The notes beneath the pieces were generated by a model, which was given only the letters and a program-made list of their open reading frames with translations, had not been told where the DNA came from and did not search any database. Below, piece by piece: positions 9,320-19,600 of a stretch of 64,000 nucleotides of DNA; the first letter of the stretch is position 1; every line of letters starts with the position of its first letter. The translations under genes were made by a program, and so were the position numbers. The stretch lies in NCBI GenBank assembly GCA_035536995.1, contig DATLNB010000072.1, positions 10,962-74,961 of the forward strand. Direction: 5' to 3'. Source of the DNA: AV80 sp035536995 (GTDB lineage Bacteria; Verrucomicrobiota; Verrucomicrobiia; Chthoniobacterales; UBA10450).

Positions 9320-12022
9320 CTATCGCGCTGTGACTCCGGGTTCGCACGCGGCCAGCGCGTTCTCAGTCTCCCGAAGCTTTTTTGAATCGGAGCCGTTGAG
9401 ATTTCCTCTGTCGCGCAGCTGGCGCCAGAGCTCCGCGCTCCGCTGGAACGATGCCTGGGCCTGCATCCACTGTTCGCGGGTCGAGGCGGATTTGGCGGCA
9501 CAATGACCGAGTTGAGCGTGAATCTCAGCCACGGTCCGCTCCGCGTTCACATCTTTCGAATCTTTGGCCACGATTTCCTGCGCGATGGCGAGCGCGCGTT
9601 CCGCGCTGCTTCGCGCCCCAGGAACATCGCCCGTCTCGAGGAAGAACCGGCTTAGCTTCAGGTGGGTTATTGCCTGTTGGAAGATGACAACCGAGTTTTT
9701 GGGATCTTTCGCGGCCAGCTCTTCAAACATCCGGAGTGCTTTCTCCAGGTTCTCCTGGGCCGCGCTCCGGTCGCCGGTGGCGCTCAGGGCTTCACCGAGG
9801 TCGCGATAGCCGTAGGCCGCGCTGCGCCGGAGGCGCGCGTCCTGCGGATCGGCCGCAATCAATTTCTCAAAAAGGGCAACCGCTTCACGGAAATGAGCGA
9901 GCGCTTCGGCTTTCTCGAGGGTTTCGAGCAGGGCGCTGCCGACGTTGCGATGCTGGACAGCCAGCTCGCGCTGGTAGAGTGGAGTTTGCGGATTCTCGCG
10001 CGTCAAGGCTTCACCGATCGCGAGGGCTTTGCGGTAATAGTCCAGCGCCGCGGCTGCGTTGCCGTCGTTGAAGAGGATACGGCCGGTATCGCCATAGCCT
10101 TGACCGAGGGCCTGACGTAATTGCGCGTTGCCCGGTTCCTGGGCAACGAGAGCCTGGCCCAGCACAAGGGCGTTATGCATTGCCTCGAGCCCTCCGGGGA
10201 TGTCACCGAGATTGGAAGGGGTGATCGCGAGCACGCTGGCGAGAGCGGCATAATTGGACCGTAACTCACTGAGCAATCGTTTATCGTTCGGTCGGTCCGA
10301 GAGGAGCTGGCGCCAGGCCACGATAGAGCTGCGAAAATAGCCGGCAGCTTCCGCCGGGTGCCCGAGGATCAGATTGATGTCGCCGAGATTGCTCTCGACC
10401 TCGGCCAGCTCGGCCCGAATTTCGTAGTCGCCTGGCTGCAACTTTGCCAGTCGCTCCCGGATCGTGCGCGCTTTGTTGTAGTTCTCGAGCGCACCGGCAG
10501 TGTCCCCCAGATTTGACCCGCTGACGGTAGCACCACTGGTGTTCGTTGCCGCCCCGCCCTGGACATCAGCGATGCGTTTGTAGGCGGTAGCGATCTCGCG
10601 GAGCAGGACCGGATCATCCACCCCGTCGGTGGCGAGATTGCTCAGGTATTCCAGAGCGTCCTGGACCAGTTGCTTGCGCAACTCGGTCGAGCCGGGCAGT
10701 TCGGCGATTCCGTCGTAATATTTAAAAATGAAGAGGTTGGCGAGCTTGCGCAGGTTGCGAAAATGCGCGGCCTCCCGCTGAGCGTGGAAAGCGGCACGCC
10801 GCGCTTGCATGATATAGGCTGTGCCGCCGGCGATCAGGGCGACGAAAAGAACAAGCCCCGCCGTCACCGCGACCTTGTTCCGGGCAAAAAAGCGGGAGGC
10901 GCGATACCGGACGGTCGCGGGACGGGCGCGGACCGGCCGATGTTCCAGGTAACGCCGAAGGTCGTCGGCAAAATCGGTTACGCCGGAGTAGCGCCGCGCA
11001 GCCTCTTTGCGGAGAGCGGTTTGGAGAATGTTATCGAGGTCACCCGCCAGAAATTTCCGATTTTCGATGTCCGATTTTCGATTTAAGGACACCGCCACGC
11101 TCGCGCGGAGCGGTTCCTGGTCGACAATGACGCGAAACAATTCGGTGGACGAGGGATGCGGCGCGGAAAAGCGATGAGGCGAAGCGCCCACCAAAAGCTC
11201 GTAAAGCAGAGCTCCAAGGGAGTAGACATCCGTGGCGGTGGTCACGAGTTCACCGCGCACCTGTTCCGGCGAGGCGTAGGAAGGCGTCAGGCGTTGTTGG
11301 TCGACAACGGTCTGCGCAAACTCAGCGGTCGAATCGAGAAGCTTGGCGATGCCGAAATCGAGGAGCTTCGCTTCGCCCTCCTTTGTGATCAGAATGTTCC
11401 CCGGCTTCAGGTCACGGTGAACAATCAGGGTCCGATGGGCGAAGTGCACGGCCGCGCAAACCTTCAGGAATAACTCGACCCTTTGCCTGACAGTGAGCTG
11501 GTGCGCCTCGCAATAGTCGGTGATGGGCACGCCTTCGACGTGCTCCATGACGAAATATGGGAGGCCGTCGGCAGTCGTCCCGGCATCGACGAGCCTGGCG
11601 ATGTTCGGATGTTCGAGCTGGGCCAGGATCTGGCGTTCCGACCGGAATCGCCGCAGGACCTCATCCGTTTCAGTGCCCCGCTTGAGGACTTTGATGGCGA
11701 CCTGCTTTTCAAACGCCTTGTCCGCGCGGCGGGCGAGGTAAACGGCGCCCATTCCACCTCGACCGATCTCACCGGCGATCTCGTAAGCGCCGAGCCGCTC
11801 GCCCGCGCGGGAAACCGGCTCTTCGCCTTGAAAAGTAGAATCGAGGTCCTCCGCAACGCCTTCCATCTTATCGCCGGACCAGGCCAGGAGAGAATGCACT
11901 TCGCGCGACAGTTCTTTATCGGTCCCGCACGAAATCTCGACGAATGAACCGCGCTCGGACGGATCCCTCTCGAGCGCTTCCCCGACAATGATTTTGACGC
12001 GCTGCCAGCGTTCGGGCGTCAT
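9320..12022 (-). CDS. Membrane Ser/Thr protein kinase with TPR sensor region (second copy)
   Basis: A 900-residue paralogue of the kinase at 843-3665 with the same layout: MTPERWQRVK start, kinase domain with GRGGMGAVYLA, HRDLKPGN, DFGIAKLL and SPEQVRG, then a hydrophobic helix (near VTAGLVLFVALIAGG, after RNKVA) and a long TPR-like region. The start carries AGGAGG four bases upstream of ATG, a strong ribosome site. It is 45 bp downstream of its own ECF sigma gene. It probably signals from the membrane or cytoplasm to the adjacent sigma factor or divergent surface-protein gene (inference). Like its paralogue it carries a low-complexity insert between the kinase core and the conserved AGDLDNIL segment. 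Confidence 0.93.
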   Translation of the reverse strand: MTPERWQRVKIIVGEALERDPSERGSFVEISCGTDKELSREVHSLLAWSGDKMEGVAEDLDSTFQGEEPVSRAGERLGAYEIAGEIGRGGMGAVYLARRADKAFEKQVAIKVLKRGTETDEVLRRFRSERQILAQLEHPNIARLVDAGTTADGLPYFVMEHVEGVPITDYCEAHQLTVRQRVELFLKVCAAVHFAHRTLIVHRDLKPGNILITKEGEAKLLDFGIAKLLDSTAEFAQTVVDQQRLTPSYASPEQVRGELVTTATDVYSLGALLYELLVGASPHRFSAPHPSSTELFRVIVDQEPLRASVAVSLNRKSDIENRKFLAGDLDNILQTALRKEAARRYSGVTDFADDLRRYLEHRPVRARPATVRYRASRFFARNKVAVTAGLVLFVALIAGGTAYIMQARRAAFHAQREAAHFRNLRKLANLFIFKYYDGIAELPGSTELRKQLVQDALEYLSNLATDGVDDPVLLREIATAYKRIADVQGGAATNTSGATVSGSNLGDTAGALENYNKARTIRERLAKLQPGDYEIRAELAEVESNLGDINLILGHPAEAAGYFRSSIVAWRQLLSDRPNDKRLLSELRSNYAALASVLAITPSNLGDIPGGLEAMHNALVLGQALVAQEPGNAQLRQALGQGYGDTGRILFNDGNAAAALDYYRKALAIGEALTRENPQTPLYQRELAVQHRNVGSALLETLEKAEALAHFREAVALFEKLIAADPQDARLRRSAAYGYRDLGEALSATGDRSAAQENLEKALRMFEELAAKDPKNSVVIFQQAITHLKLSRFFLETGDVPGARSSAERALAIAQEIVAKDSKDVNAERTVAEIHAQLGHCAAKSASTREQWMQAQASFQRSAELWRQLRDRGNLNGSDSKKLRETENALAACEPGVTAR

Positions 12023-12067
12023 TGATCCTCCTGCGACTGATCCTGCGCCTGATCCACAGCAGGAACG

Positions 12068-12700
12068 TCAACCGCGCGTACTCAGTTCGCGCTCCAGCCA
12101 GAGCTTCGCAACGCTCCATTCCCGTTTCACCGTGGCCGGCGAGATGTTGAGCACATTCCCGATCTCAGGCACCGACAGTCCCCCAAAAAAACGCAGCTCG
12201 ACCACCTGCGCCTGGCGTGGATCGACCGCCTCCAGGCTTTCCAGAACCTCGTTAAGCGCGATGGCCGAAACCTCCTGGCGATCAAAGACCTGAAGCACCG
12301 CATCGAAGCTGACGCGCGCGCCGTCACCGCCGCCGCGCTTCGCGGCGCCGTGGGCGATCGCATGATCGAGCAGGATCCGACGCATCAGTTTCGCCGCCAC
12401 CGCAACGAATTGCTCGCGGTTACCCCAATCCACGTTCCGTTGCCGGCAAAGCTTCAAATACGCTTCGTGGACGAGCGCCGTGGGCTGGAGCGTATGGTTG
12501 GGACGTTCTCCGCGGAGATAGCTCCCGGCCAGCCGCCGCAGATCGTTATAAATTGCGGGCAACGCGTCGGCCAGCGACGTGGAATCATTCCCGAGCATTC
12601 GGGTGGCTTCCTTCAGGAGGTCGGCGTCCGAAATCTTCGCGCCCGCTCCAGAGCCCGCCGTCCCCTCGCGCAACTCCGCTGATTTCCCCTCCCCCGGCAT
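12068..12700 (-). CDS. ECF-type RNA polymerase sigma factor (second copy)
   Basis: A 210-residue ECF sigma factor paralogous to the one at 3771-4427. Region 2 reads DLRRLAGSYLRGERPNHTLQPTALVHEAYLKL-like, split by the usual helix break. Region 4 reads LRFFGGLSVPEIGNVLNIS followed by ATVKREWSVAKLWL. The first about 25 residues are Gly/Ser/Ala-rich and poorly conserved. It lies directly upstream of the TPR kinase at 9320-12022 and divergent from the exported protein at 12811, the same layout as the first pair. No anti-sigma gene is visible, so the kinase may take that regulatory role (inference). Confidence 0.9.
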   Translation of the reverse strand: MPGEGKSAELREGTAGSGAGAKISDADLLKEATRMLGNDSTSLADALPAIYNDLRRLAGSYLRGERPNHTLQPTALVHEAYLKLCRQRNVDWGNREQFVAVAAKLMRRILLDHAIAHGAAKRGGGDGARVSFDAVLQVFDRQEVSAIALNEVLESLEAVDPRQAQVVELRFFGGLSVPEIGNVLNISPATVKREWSVAKLWLERELSTRG

Positions 12701-12810
12701 ATGGGCTCCGACCCTAGTTTTTCACGCGCGATCCGTCAGCAGAAAATTTTCTTCCGGCCCGGTGAGCCCGTTTTCCCCGCGAATCCGCGTAATGACCAAA
12801 AACAAATCTT

Positions 12811-15800
12811 ATGATCTCTTTAAGGACATTCGCTCGAGTGCTGTCACTGCTCATACCCGTGGTGCTTTGGTTCGCGCAATCTAAGACGGCCCGGGCCACG
12901 ACATGGGATGTGGTTGCCGACTACAACCCGACGACCAATAACGGCGACCAGGTCTGGCAATACGGTTCAACTGCGGCGGATGGGTCCGGATTCACACACT
13001 TCACCGTGACGAACCATAACTCGGAGCTGCTGGCGTGGTTGGGACCGCTCGATAGTGGAGTGCTAAAGAACCTGACGCGCGCCGACAAATACTACAACAT
13101 CTGCACGCGCCACCCAGCTGATGTCCTGGGCCTTTACCCGCAAAGCAACGGGAGCAAGGTCGTCGTCCGGTGGAAAGCGCCCGCATCGGGCCATTTCCTG
13201 ATCCAGGGCCGGTTTCAGGACGTAGATAAGACGACGTCGGACGTTTCGATCGTCCGAAATGGGAACATCGCGCAGCCGACCTTCATCGATCAAATCAACG
13301 ACACGACGTGTAATGCCACCGCGGTGGTCAAGCGCTTCTCATTCAGGATGACGCTGAATGCCGGAGATACGATTGATTTTCGCGTCGGTTGGGGCAGCAA
13401 CAACGAATACAGCTACGACGGGACTGGGCTGGCTGTCGAGATATCCGACGGAACGTTGTGGACCGCGGGCAAAGACCTTGTGGCCAGCGAGCAACCGGAC
13501 GACCCAACGGAAAACAGCGCGACGAACGCGAAAGTTCCGGAATGGAGTTATGGATATCGCACAACCGCGGACGGCCCGGACCTGACATTCTTCGCTGAGA
13601 ATAGTCACGTCAACGATTCCAGGGGGTTTGAGGGTTGGTTCGGACCGGACGCTACCGCACTCCTCGTCAATGCGAAGTTTACCCCGATCACTCTGAATGC
13701 GGGGTTCGGCGATTTCAAACCCCTCCTGCCGGCCCAACTCTATGTTCATCCCGGAGCCGGACTCTTTACCGTCGCGCGCTGGACAGCGCCGGTCGCGGCC
13801 GATTACCGCGTTCTCGCGCGGTGGGTTGATCTCGATAATCACGGCGGCGACGGGGCGACAGCCTACGTGGTCCAAAACGGGCAGGTCCTATTCAACGAGA
13901 CGTTTCGATCGACCAGCACCGCAGTAGGCCGCGCCAGATTGCGGGCCCGCACCCTGAGTTTAAACGCCGGCGACACCCTGGATTTCGTTCTCGGCCCCAA
14001 CGGCAACCGAGACTTTGATGGGACCGCCTTCAATGCTGCCATCCGGCGCGTGCCAAAGGTCACGATCACCTCGCCGGCCAGCGACCCCAACGCGCAAAAT
14101 CCCATTCCGGCAAGTCAGGACGTCCATTTCACCGTCGACGTGCAACACAGTGGACCCATTGCCGACGTAATGCTGCTCGTGGACGAGATAAAAAGTGGCC
14201 CGGTCGATTTCACCGCGCCCTATTCGCTCCAGGCGCATTTGCCGCCGGGCTACCACAAGGTTGTCGTCAGAGCCACCGCCCAAGATGGGACCTCCGCGGA
14301 ATCGCCCGAAGTCGTGGTCGTAGTGGCGCCGCCTGCCGCTGCCCAAAGCAAGGCCGCGCAAGACCCGGATGACGGCGTTTCGGGGCCCGATGCTTCCGAG
14401 GCGGTCGGCAAATTATTCTACTCCGTAAAGGGCGGTGGCGCGCCTTGGAACGATCCAGCTACCTGGGGAAGCCAAAGCGCTGTGCCCGGCCGCTGGGACT
14501 ACGTGCTCATTCAAGCCGGCCACCACATCGCCCTCGAATCAGGCGTCCAGGTGCGGCATCTCATCGTCAACGGCACGCTGACCGGCGGGCTAGCCGCGAT
14601 CAACCCGGACCTGGACGTGTACGGAACACTCGTGGTCAACGGGGCGGTCGAGAACCTGAACCTCTACATTCAGCCCCCGGCCGGAAAATTTCTCATTCTT
14701 CGGAACAGCCCGGCCTTGAAATTTGTAAACATCATTAACCAAAACCACTTCATAATCACCGCCGACAAGTTCAACGGCGAAGGAGTGACGCTCGAAAACC
14801 GGGGGACATTCAAGGCCGATCCGCCTTTCGCGTCACAAGGGCCGCTTCGGATACCGCTGGACGGGTTTGCCCAAACCGGCCGAACCCGCCTGGGCGCGGA
14901 TACTGTCCTGGATGCGCCCGCGGGCGTGAAGAAGCTGGAAGGAGAGCTTCAGCTCAGCCCCGATCACACGCTGCCGCCTCACCTTGCCTGGCTCATCAGT
15001 GAATCGGGATCAACCTTGATCGGGACTGACGGTGCAACTCTGATCGGGACCGACGGCGCAACCCTGATCGGGACCGATGGCGCAACCCTGATCGGGACCG
15101 ACGGCGCGAGCCTGATCGGTCCGGACGGGGTTTACCTTATCGGCACCGACGGGGCGACGCTTATCGGGACTGACGGAGGAAGCTTTGGCAGCACGGACAG
15201 CGCCGATGCCCCGCGGCCTGCAACGGCCGAGGCGACAACAGCCGGAAATATTGTCCTTAGCGGCGGCACGGTCTCCGGTATGGGAGAACTTCGCGGGCCG
15301 GTCATCAACGAGGGAGCGTTTATCGCTCCCGGTAATTCTCCCGGTGGCATCGTGGTCAACGGCGATTACACGCAGCAATCGAACGGCACGCTGGTGTTGG
15401 AAATTGGCGGGAAGACATTAGCGCCGTTCGCTTATGACGTTTTCCAAGTAGCAGGAACGGCGAACCTCGGGGGCAACCTCGTGGTCAAGACCATTAACGG
15501 TTACACTCCGACCTCCGGCGATAACGTTAATCCGCTGCTTTACGGTAGCCACACCGGCAATTTCGCCAGCGTGACGTCGAATGCGCAGGTGAACCTTGGA
15601 CCGAACGGCATGCAGGTCACGACCGACGGAACTAATCCGCCACCTCCTAAGGCCCTTAACATCGCGACCAGGATGAAAGTCGAAACAGGCGATAACGCGC
15701 TCATTGCTGGTTTCATCATCACAGGTAACGCGCCAAAGAAGGTGATCATCCGCGGGATCGGACCATCGCTTCCCTTTGCCGGTGTCCTGGCCGATCCAAC

Positions 15801-16386
15801 CCTGAGCCTCGATAACGGCGCCATTACCAATGACAACTGGCGCTCGAATCAGGAACAGGAAATCATCGACACGACTATCCCGCCTTCGAATAACCTGGAA
15901 TCCGCCATCGTGGCGACTTTGAGTCCCGGAGCGCATACTGCAGTCTTACGCGGCAGCGGTAACTCAACCGGCATCGGGGTTATCGAAGTTTACGATCTCG
16001 AATCGGGGTCTCCGGTGCAGCTGGCCAATATCTCGAGCCGCGGTCTGGTCCAGGCCGGCGATAACGTCATGATCGGCGGGTTCATCATCGGCGGGACGTA
16101 TCCCGCGAAGGTGATTGTCCGCGCGATTGGCTCTTCCCTGCCCTTTGCCGGCAAGCTCGAGAACCCAACTCTTGAAGTTGTCGACCAGAACGGCGGCCGG
16201 ATCAGCAACGACAATTGGCGTGAAACCCAGGAAGCCGAGGTCATTGCAACGACCATCCCGCCGACTAACGACAACGAGTCAGCCATCGTGGCCACCCTGG
16301 CGCCCGGCGCTTACACCGCCGTCGTTCGCGGCGCGGACGACACGACCGGCATCGCGGTGGTAGAGGCGTATAACCTATCGCAATAG
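12811..16386 (+). CDS. Giant exported multidomain protein with LIGTDGAT octads
   Basis: A 1191-residue secreted protein. A signal peptide at 1-30 ends near TARA and is followed by TWDVV. Two WSYG/WQYG-type beta modules follow (about 48-210 and 244-410, the second with YRVLARWVDLD), then an Ig-like domain (418-507), a G8-like domain (535-660, start APWNDPATW), eight octads of the LIGTDGAT type (731-790), a GDYTQ/LVLEIGGK beta domain (810-930) and the tandem C-terminal module (946-1191). The DNA of the octad array is itself a near-perfect 24-bp tandem repeat. It is divergent from the second sigma/kinase pair and followed by the paralogue at 16667. Role unknown; cell-surface location is inferred. 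Confidence 0.85.
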   Translation: MISLRTFARVLSLLIPVVLWFAQSKTARATTWDVVADYNPTTNNGDQVWQYGSTAADGSGFTHFTVTNHNSELLAWLGPLDSGVLKNLTRADKYYNICTRHPADVLGLYPQSNGSKVVVRWKAPASGHFLIQGRFQDVDKTTSDVSIVRNGNIAQPTFIDQINDTTCNATAVVKRFSFRMTLNAGDTIDFRVGWGSNNEYSYDGTGLAVEISDGTLWTAGKDLVASEQPDDPTENSATNAKVPEWSYGYRTTADGPDLTFFAENSHVNDSRGFEGWFGPDATALLVNAKFTPITLNAGFGDFKPLLPAQLYVHPGAGLFTVARWTAPVAADYRVLARWVDLDNHGGDGATAYVVQNGQVLFNETFRSTSTAVGRARLRARTLSLNAGDTLDFVLGPNGNRDFDGTAFNAAIRRVPKVTITSPASDPNAQNPIPASQDVHFTVDVQHSGPIADVMLLVDEIKSGPVDFTAPYSLQAHLPPGYHKVVVRATAQDGTSAESPEVVVVVAPPAAAQSKAAQDPDDGVSGPDASEAVGKLFYSVKGGGAPWNDPATWGSQSAVPGRWDYVLIQAGHHIALESGVQVRHLIVNGTLTGGLAAINPDLDVYGTLVVNGAVENLNLYIQPPAGKFLILRNSPALKFVNIINQNHFIITADKFNGEGVTLENRGTFKADPPFASQGPLRIPLDGFAQTGRTRLGADTVLDAPAGVKKLEGELQLSPDHTLPPHLAWLISESGSTLIGTDGATLIGTDGATLIGTDGATLIGTDGASLIGPDGVYLIGTDGATLIGTDGGSFGSTDSADAPRPATAEATTAGNIVLSGGTVSGMGELRGPVINEGAFIAPGNSPGGIVVNGDYTQQSNGTLVLEIGGKTLAPFAYDVFQVAGTANLGGNLVVKTINGYTPTSGDNVNPLLYGSHTGNFASVTSNAQVNLGPNGMQVTTDGTNPPPPKALNIATRMKVETGDNALIAGFIITGNAPKKVIIRGIGPSLPFAGVLADPTLSLDNGAITNDNWRSNQEQEIIDTTIPPSNNLESAIVATLSPGAHTAVLRGSGNSTGIGVIEVYDLESGSPVQLANISSRGLVQAGDNVMIGGFIIGGTYPAKVIVRAIGSSLPFAGKLENPTLEVVDQNGGRISNDNWRETQEAEVIATTIPPTNDNESAIVATLAPGAYTAVVRGADDTTGIAVVEAYNLSQ

Positions 16387-16406
16387 CTGAAAGGCCAACG
16401 GCCGAT

Positions 16407-16466
16407 TGTAGGGCGCCTGTGTCAGGCGCCACTCAAAGGTTGGGGTTTCACAGAAACGCCCTACAA
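16407..16466. repeat. Bipartite palindromic repeat, TGTAGGGCG to CGCCCTACA
   Basis: Outer ends are inverted (TGTAGGGCG/CGCCCTACA) and the left half carries its own hairpin GGCGCCTGTGTCAGGCGCC. Relatives lie near 700-727, 21046-21102 and 39858-39923. It has the shape of REP/RAYT-type elements, but no transposase gene is visible in the window. Confidence 0.55.
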
Positions 16467-16472
16467 ACTGAA

Positions 16473-16554
16473 GGTGGATTGAGCGCTCCGGTGCTCGATG
16501 ATTGAAGCGAACCACGCGGGCCGATCTCACCGCGCGCGGAGCGCGCGATCCACC
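16473..16554. repeat. Bipartite repeat with GGTGGATT/GATCCACC ends
   Basis: Third copy of the element at 725-795 and 4474-4563, with the same order of internal blocks (GAGCGCTC, GATTGAAGCGAA, GCGCGCGATCCACC). It sits between two exported-protein genes. Confidence 0.5.
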
Positions 16555-16633
16555 TATCCGAACTGTTTCAATTCTTCCGTTCCCGTAAAAACGGTCGACA
16601 CGCCGCAAGGTTTCTGAGCTACTTCGGAGCTGA

Positions 16634-16644
16634 TTTCCGGCGTT
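16634..16644 (+). promoter_or_regulatory. Shared upstream motif TTTCCGGCGTT
   Basis: Identical to the 11-mer at 4641-4651 and at nearly the same distance (33 nt) from its ATG. It may be a common promoter or leader element of the exported-protein family. A weaker TTCCGGC occurs near 12750 ahead of the gene at 12811. Confidence 0.35.
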
Positions 16645-16666
16645 ATCCGTTAGAAGCACTAAATTT

Positions 16667-19600
16667 ATGACCACGATCGCCCGAACGTTTTTCTGTGCCG
16701 GTTCTCTCGTCCTGCTCAACGCCACCCTGATCGTCGCGGCGGTGCAGGGGGAAACGGTAACCGAAAAATGGCTCAAACAATTCAACCCAAGCTCGGGAAC
16801 TGATTTCCCCATCGGAACCACGGTGGACTCATCGGCCAATGTGATCGTGTGCGGAGTGCAGCAGCCCAACGGCGCGTCAAAAGGTTTCGTGACCAAATAC
16901 GCTGCTGCCGACGGCGCCATATTGTGGAGCGTGTCCCCGGCCATACCGGGCCAGATTCCCGCGGCGACCGCGAATGGCGACGTCATCGTGACCAGCAACT
17001 CTTCGCTCGGACCACTCACCATCACCCGTTACGCGGGCACTGACGGCCATGTGGTCTGGGAAACAACTGGCCCCAGCGCGACTGCCCCTAAGGCTATGAA
17101 GCTCGATGCCGCCGGCAACGTTGTCGTCACTGGCCCGCTCCAGAACGATCTCGGGTTTGATGGAGACCGGCCGTATCCGATTCACAACTATTATACGGCT
17201 AAATATTCCGGCGCCGACGGACACCTGCTCTGGGAGAAACAATATAACGGGCCGGAGAACTACGACGATATTCCAGCGGGCCTGGCCTTGGATGGGAATG
17301 GCAACGTCGTGGTGACTGGGGAATCGCAGGATTTCAAAGGGCGCCCCGAAATCTACACCGTGAAATACGACGGGACGGACGGACACGTCCTTTGGGAGCG
17401 CCGTTATAACGGGCCAAACGCATTCAATTACGACCGCGGCCGCGGCGTCACGCTAGATCCCTCCGGGGATGTCCTCGTAGCGGGACAGGGTGACGATGAT
17501 AAGCTATACCTTGCCAAGTACGGTGGGGTGGACGGCCACGTGCTGTGGGAAAGACTAATCCCTTACCCGGGCGGCGGTACTCTTCACGGCAACGACGTGG
17601 TCACAGATGCCCGCGGCAACGCGATCGTCACCGCCTACGCGGCTACAAACCACACGAGTTTTTTCGTCGGAAAATACCGCTCGTCGGATGGAGGGACGAT
17701 CTGGCAGAAGCCATACCTTCCGGCATCCGGCAGCGGCGGCGCGGAATTGCATGGTTTGGCCCTGGACAGCGCCGGCAATATTGTCACCGCGGGTTCCTTC
17801 ACCGTCCTCAATACAGATCGGAACGACGCTTACCTGGGCAAACTCTCTACCGCGGATGGCGCGGTGATTTGGGAAAAAACTTATGATGGTGCTGCCCATC
17901 TCGACGAAACAACTGCGGAGCGCGTGCCGTTCGCAATCGCTCCGGATGGGAGCATCGGGTTAGCAATCGCATCCTCGCTCGGCGGCCAGAACTATGAATC
18001 CGTTACCATCAAATATGCGGTGAGCGGAGCGAGCGCGGGCGGATCGCGGAACTTATGGACGGCCGGGAAGGATTTGCTTACCAACGAGGACCCCGACGAT
18101 GCCGCTGAAACTGCGGCGACGAACGTGGATACTCCACAATGGAGCTATGGTTATCGCTCAGTAGCAGCCAGCACCGCGCTCACGTTGTTTACTCCGCAAC
18201 AACACGTCAACGATCCCAGCGGCTTGCAAGGCTGGGTCGCGCCCGGCCAGGCCACGCTGGGTGTGAACACAACGGATCATTCGATCACGTTCAACACCGG
18301 CTCGGGAAACTATAAGCCGTTACTGCCAGGACAGATTTATTTGAGCCCCGGCTCCGGCAACGAGCTTCTCGTGGTGAGATGGACCGCGCCCGCGGCCGGT
18401 GATTACCGGGTCCTGGCTCGCTGGGTCGATCTCGATGACCATGGGGGTGATGGCGCCGGCTGCCAGCTGGTCGTTAACGGCGACGTGCTGTTTTCAGAGA
18501 CTTTCGAATCTACGCCGACGAAGGCAGGCCGGGCCCGATTGCGCGCTAAGCTGCTTCGGCTCAATGCCGGGGACATCGTAGATTTCGTCCTTGCACCGCG
18601 CGCGACTCCTAGCTTCGACGCGACCGCGTTCAACGCTGTCATCAAGCAGGTGCCGCGAGTGACGATCACCTCCCCGGCGTCGGGAAGCGAGCTGACCGGC
18701 GACGTAACGTTTAACGTCAACGTTCAACACAGCCAGCCCATCGAAAGCGTTTATCTCTTCTTCGACGACCAATCAGTCGGAATCGGCAACAACAACAATC
18801 CATACTCGATAAAGGCGGCCCCTAAACCTGGCTATCATGAGGTCAGAGCAGTCGTGACCGATAGTACTGGCGCGGTAGCGGAATCGCCGAAGATCGCAGT
18901 TATCATCAAGAAGCCCCAGGCGCAACAAAAGGCGAGCAAGACCGAAACAGCGGGACCGGATCTCATTCTCCCGTCCCCGGGTATCCTGCGTAAGTCGGTC
19001 AAGAGCGGCGACTGGCACGATGACAGCGTGTGGGAACCGGCCGGCAGGCCTACCAATAGCGATAGCTTGATCATCCAGAGCGGTCACGAAATCACGGTGG
19101 ATAATGTCGCGCTGGCCTCTGATCTCACAATCAACGGCAAGCTGGGGTCCCTGTCAGCTGGACGACCTTCGATCACGGTCTTCGGCACCTGCCATCTCAA
19201 CGGGCAACTGGAGAATGTAGTTCTTCACATCGCTACTTCGGGCAGGCTGTTGAATATCAACGGCACGGCGAAGCTCAGATTCGTCGCGCTCAGCAATTTT
19301 GGACGAATGACGATTCAGGCTACCGAGTTCGACGGCGAGGGCACGACCATTACGAACTCGGGAACGATAAAAGCCCATGTCCCGTTAGCGTCGCAGGAGG
19401 AACTGGTGGTGCCGGTTTCCAGCTACGAGCAAAAGGCCGGCTCCACGGTATTCGGGCCTAACACAACGTTAAAGGCGCCGGCCGGCGTCCGCATCGGCGG
19501 CGGCACCTACCAGGCCGCGCCTGGTTATCGTCCGCTGATCGGCAATGACGGCAACACGCTCATCGGCATGGACGGCAACACGCTGATCGGGAACGACGGG

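Noticed and set aside
15001..15180. 24-bp direct repeats resembling a CRISPR-like array
   Set aside because: They encode continuous LIGTDGAT octads in frame; there are no spacers.
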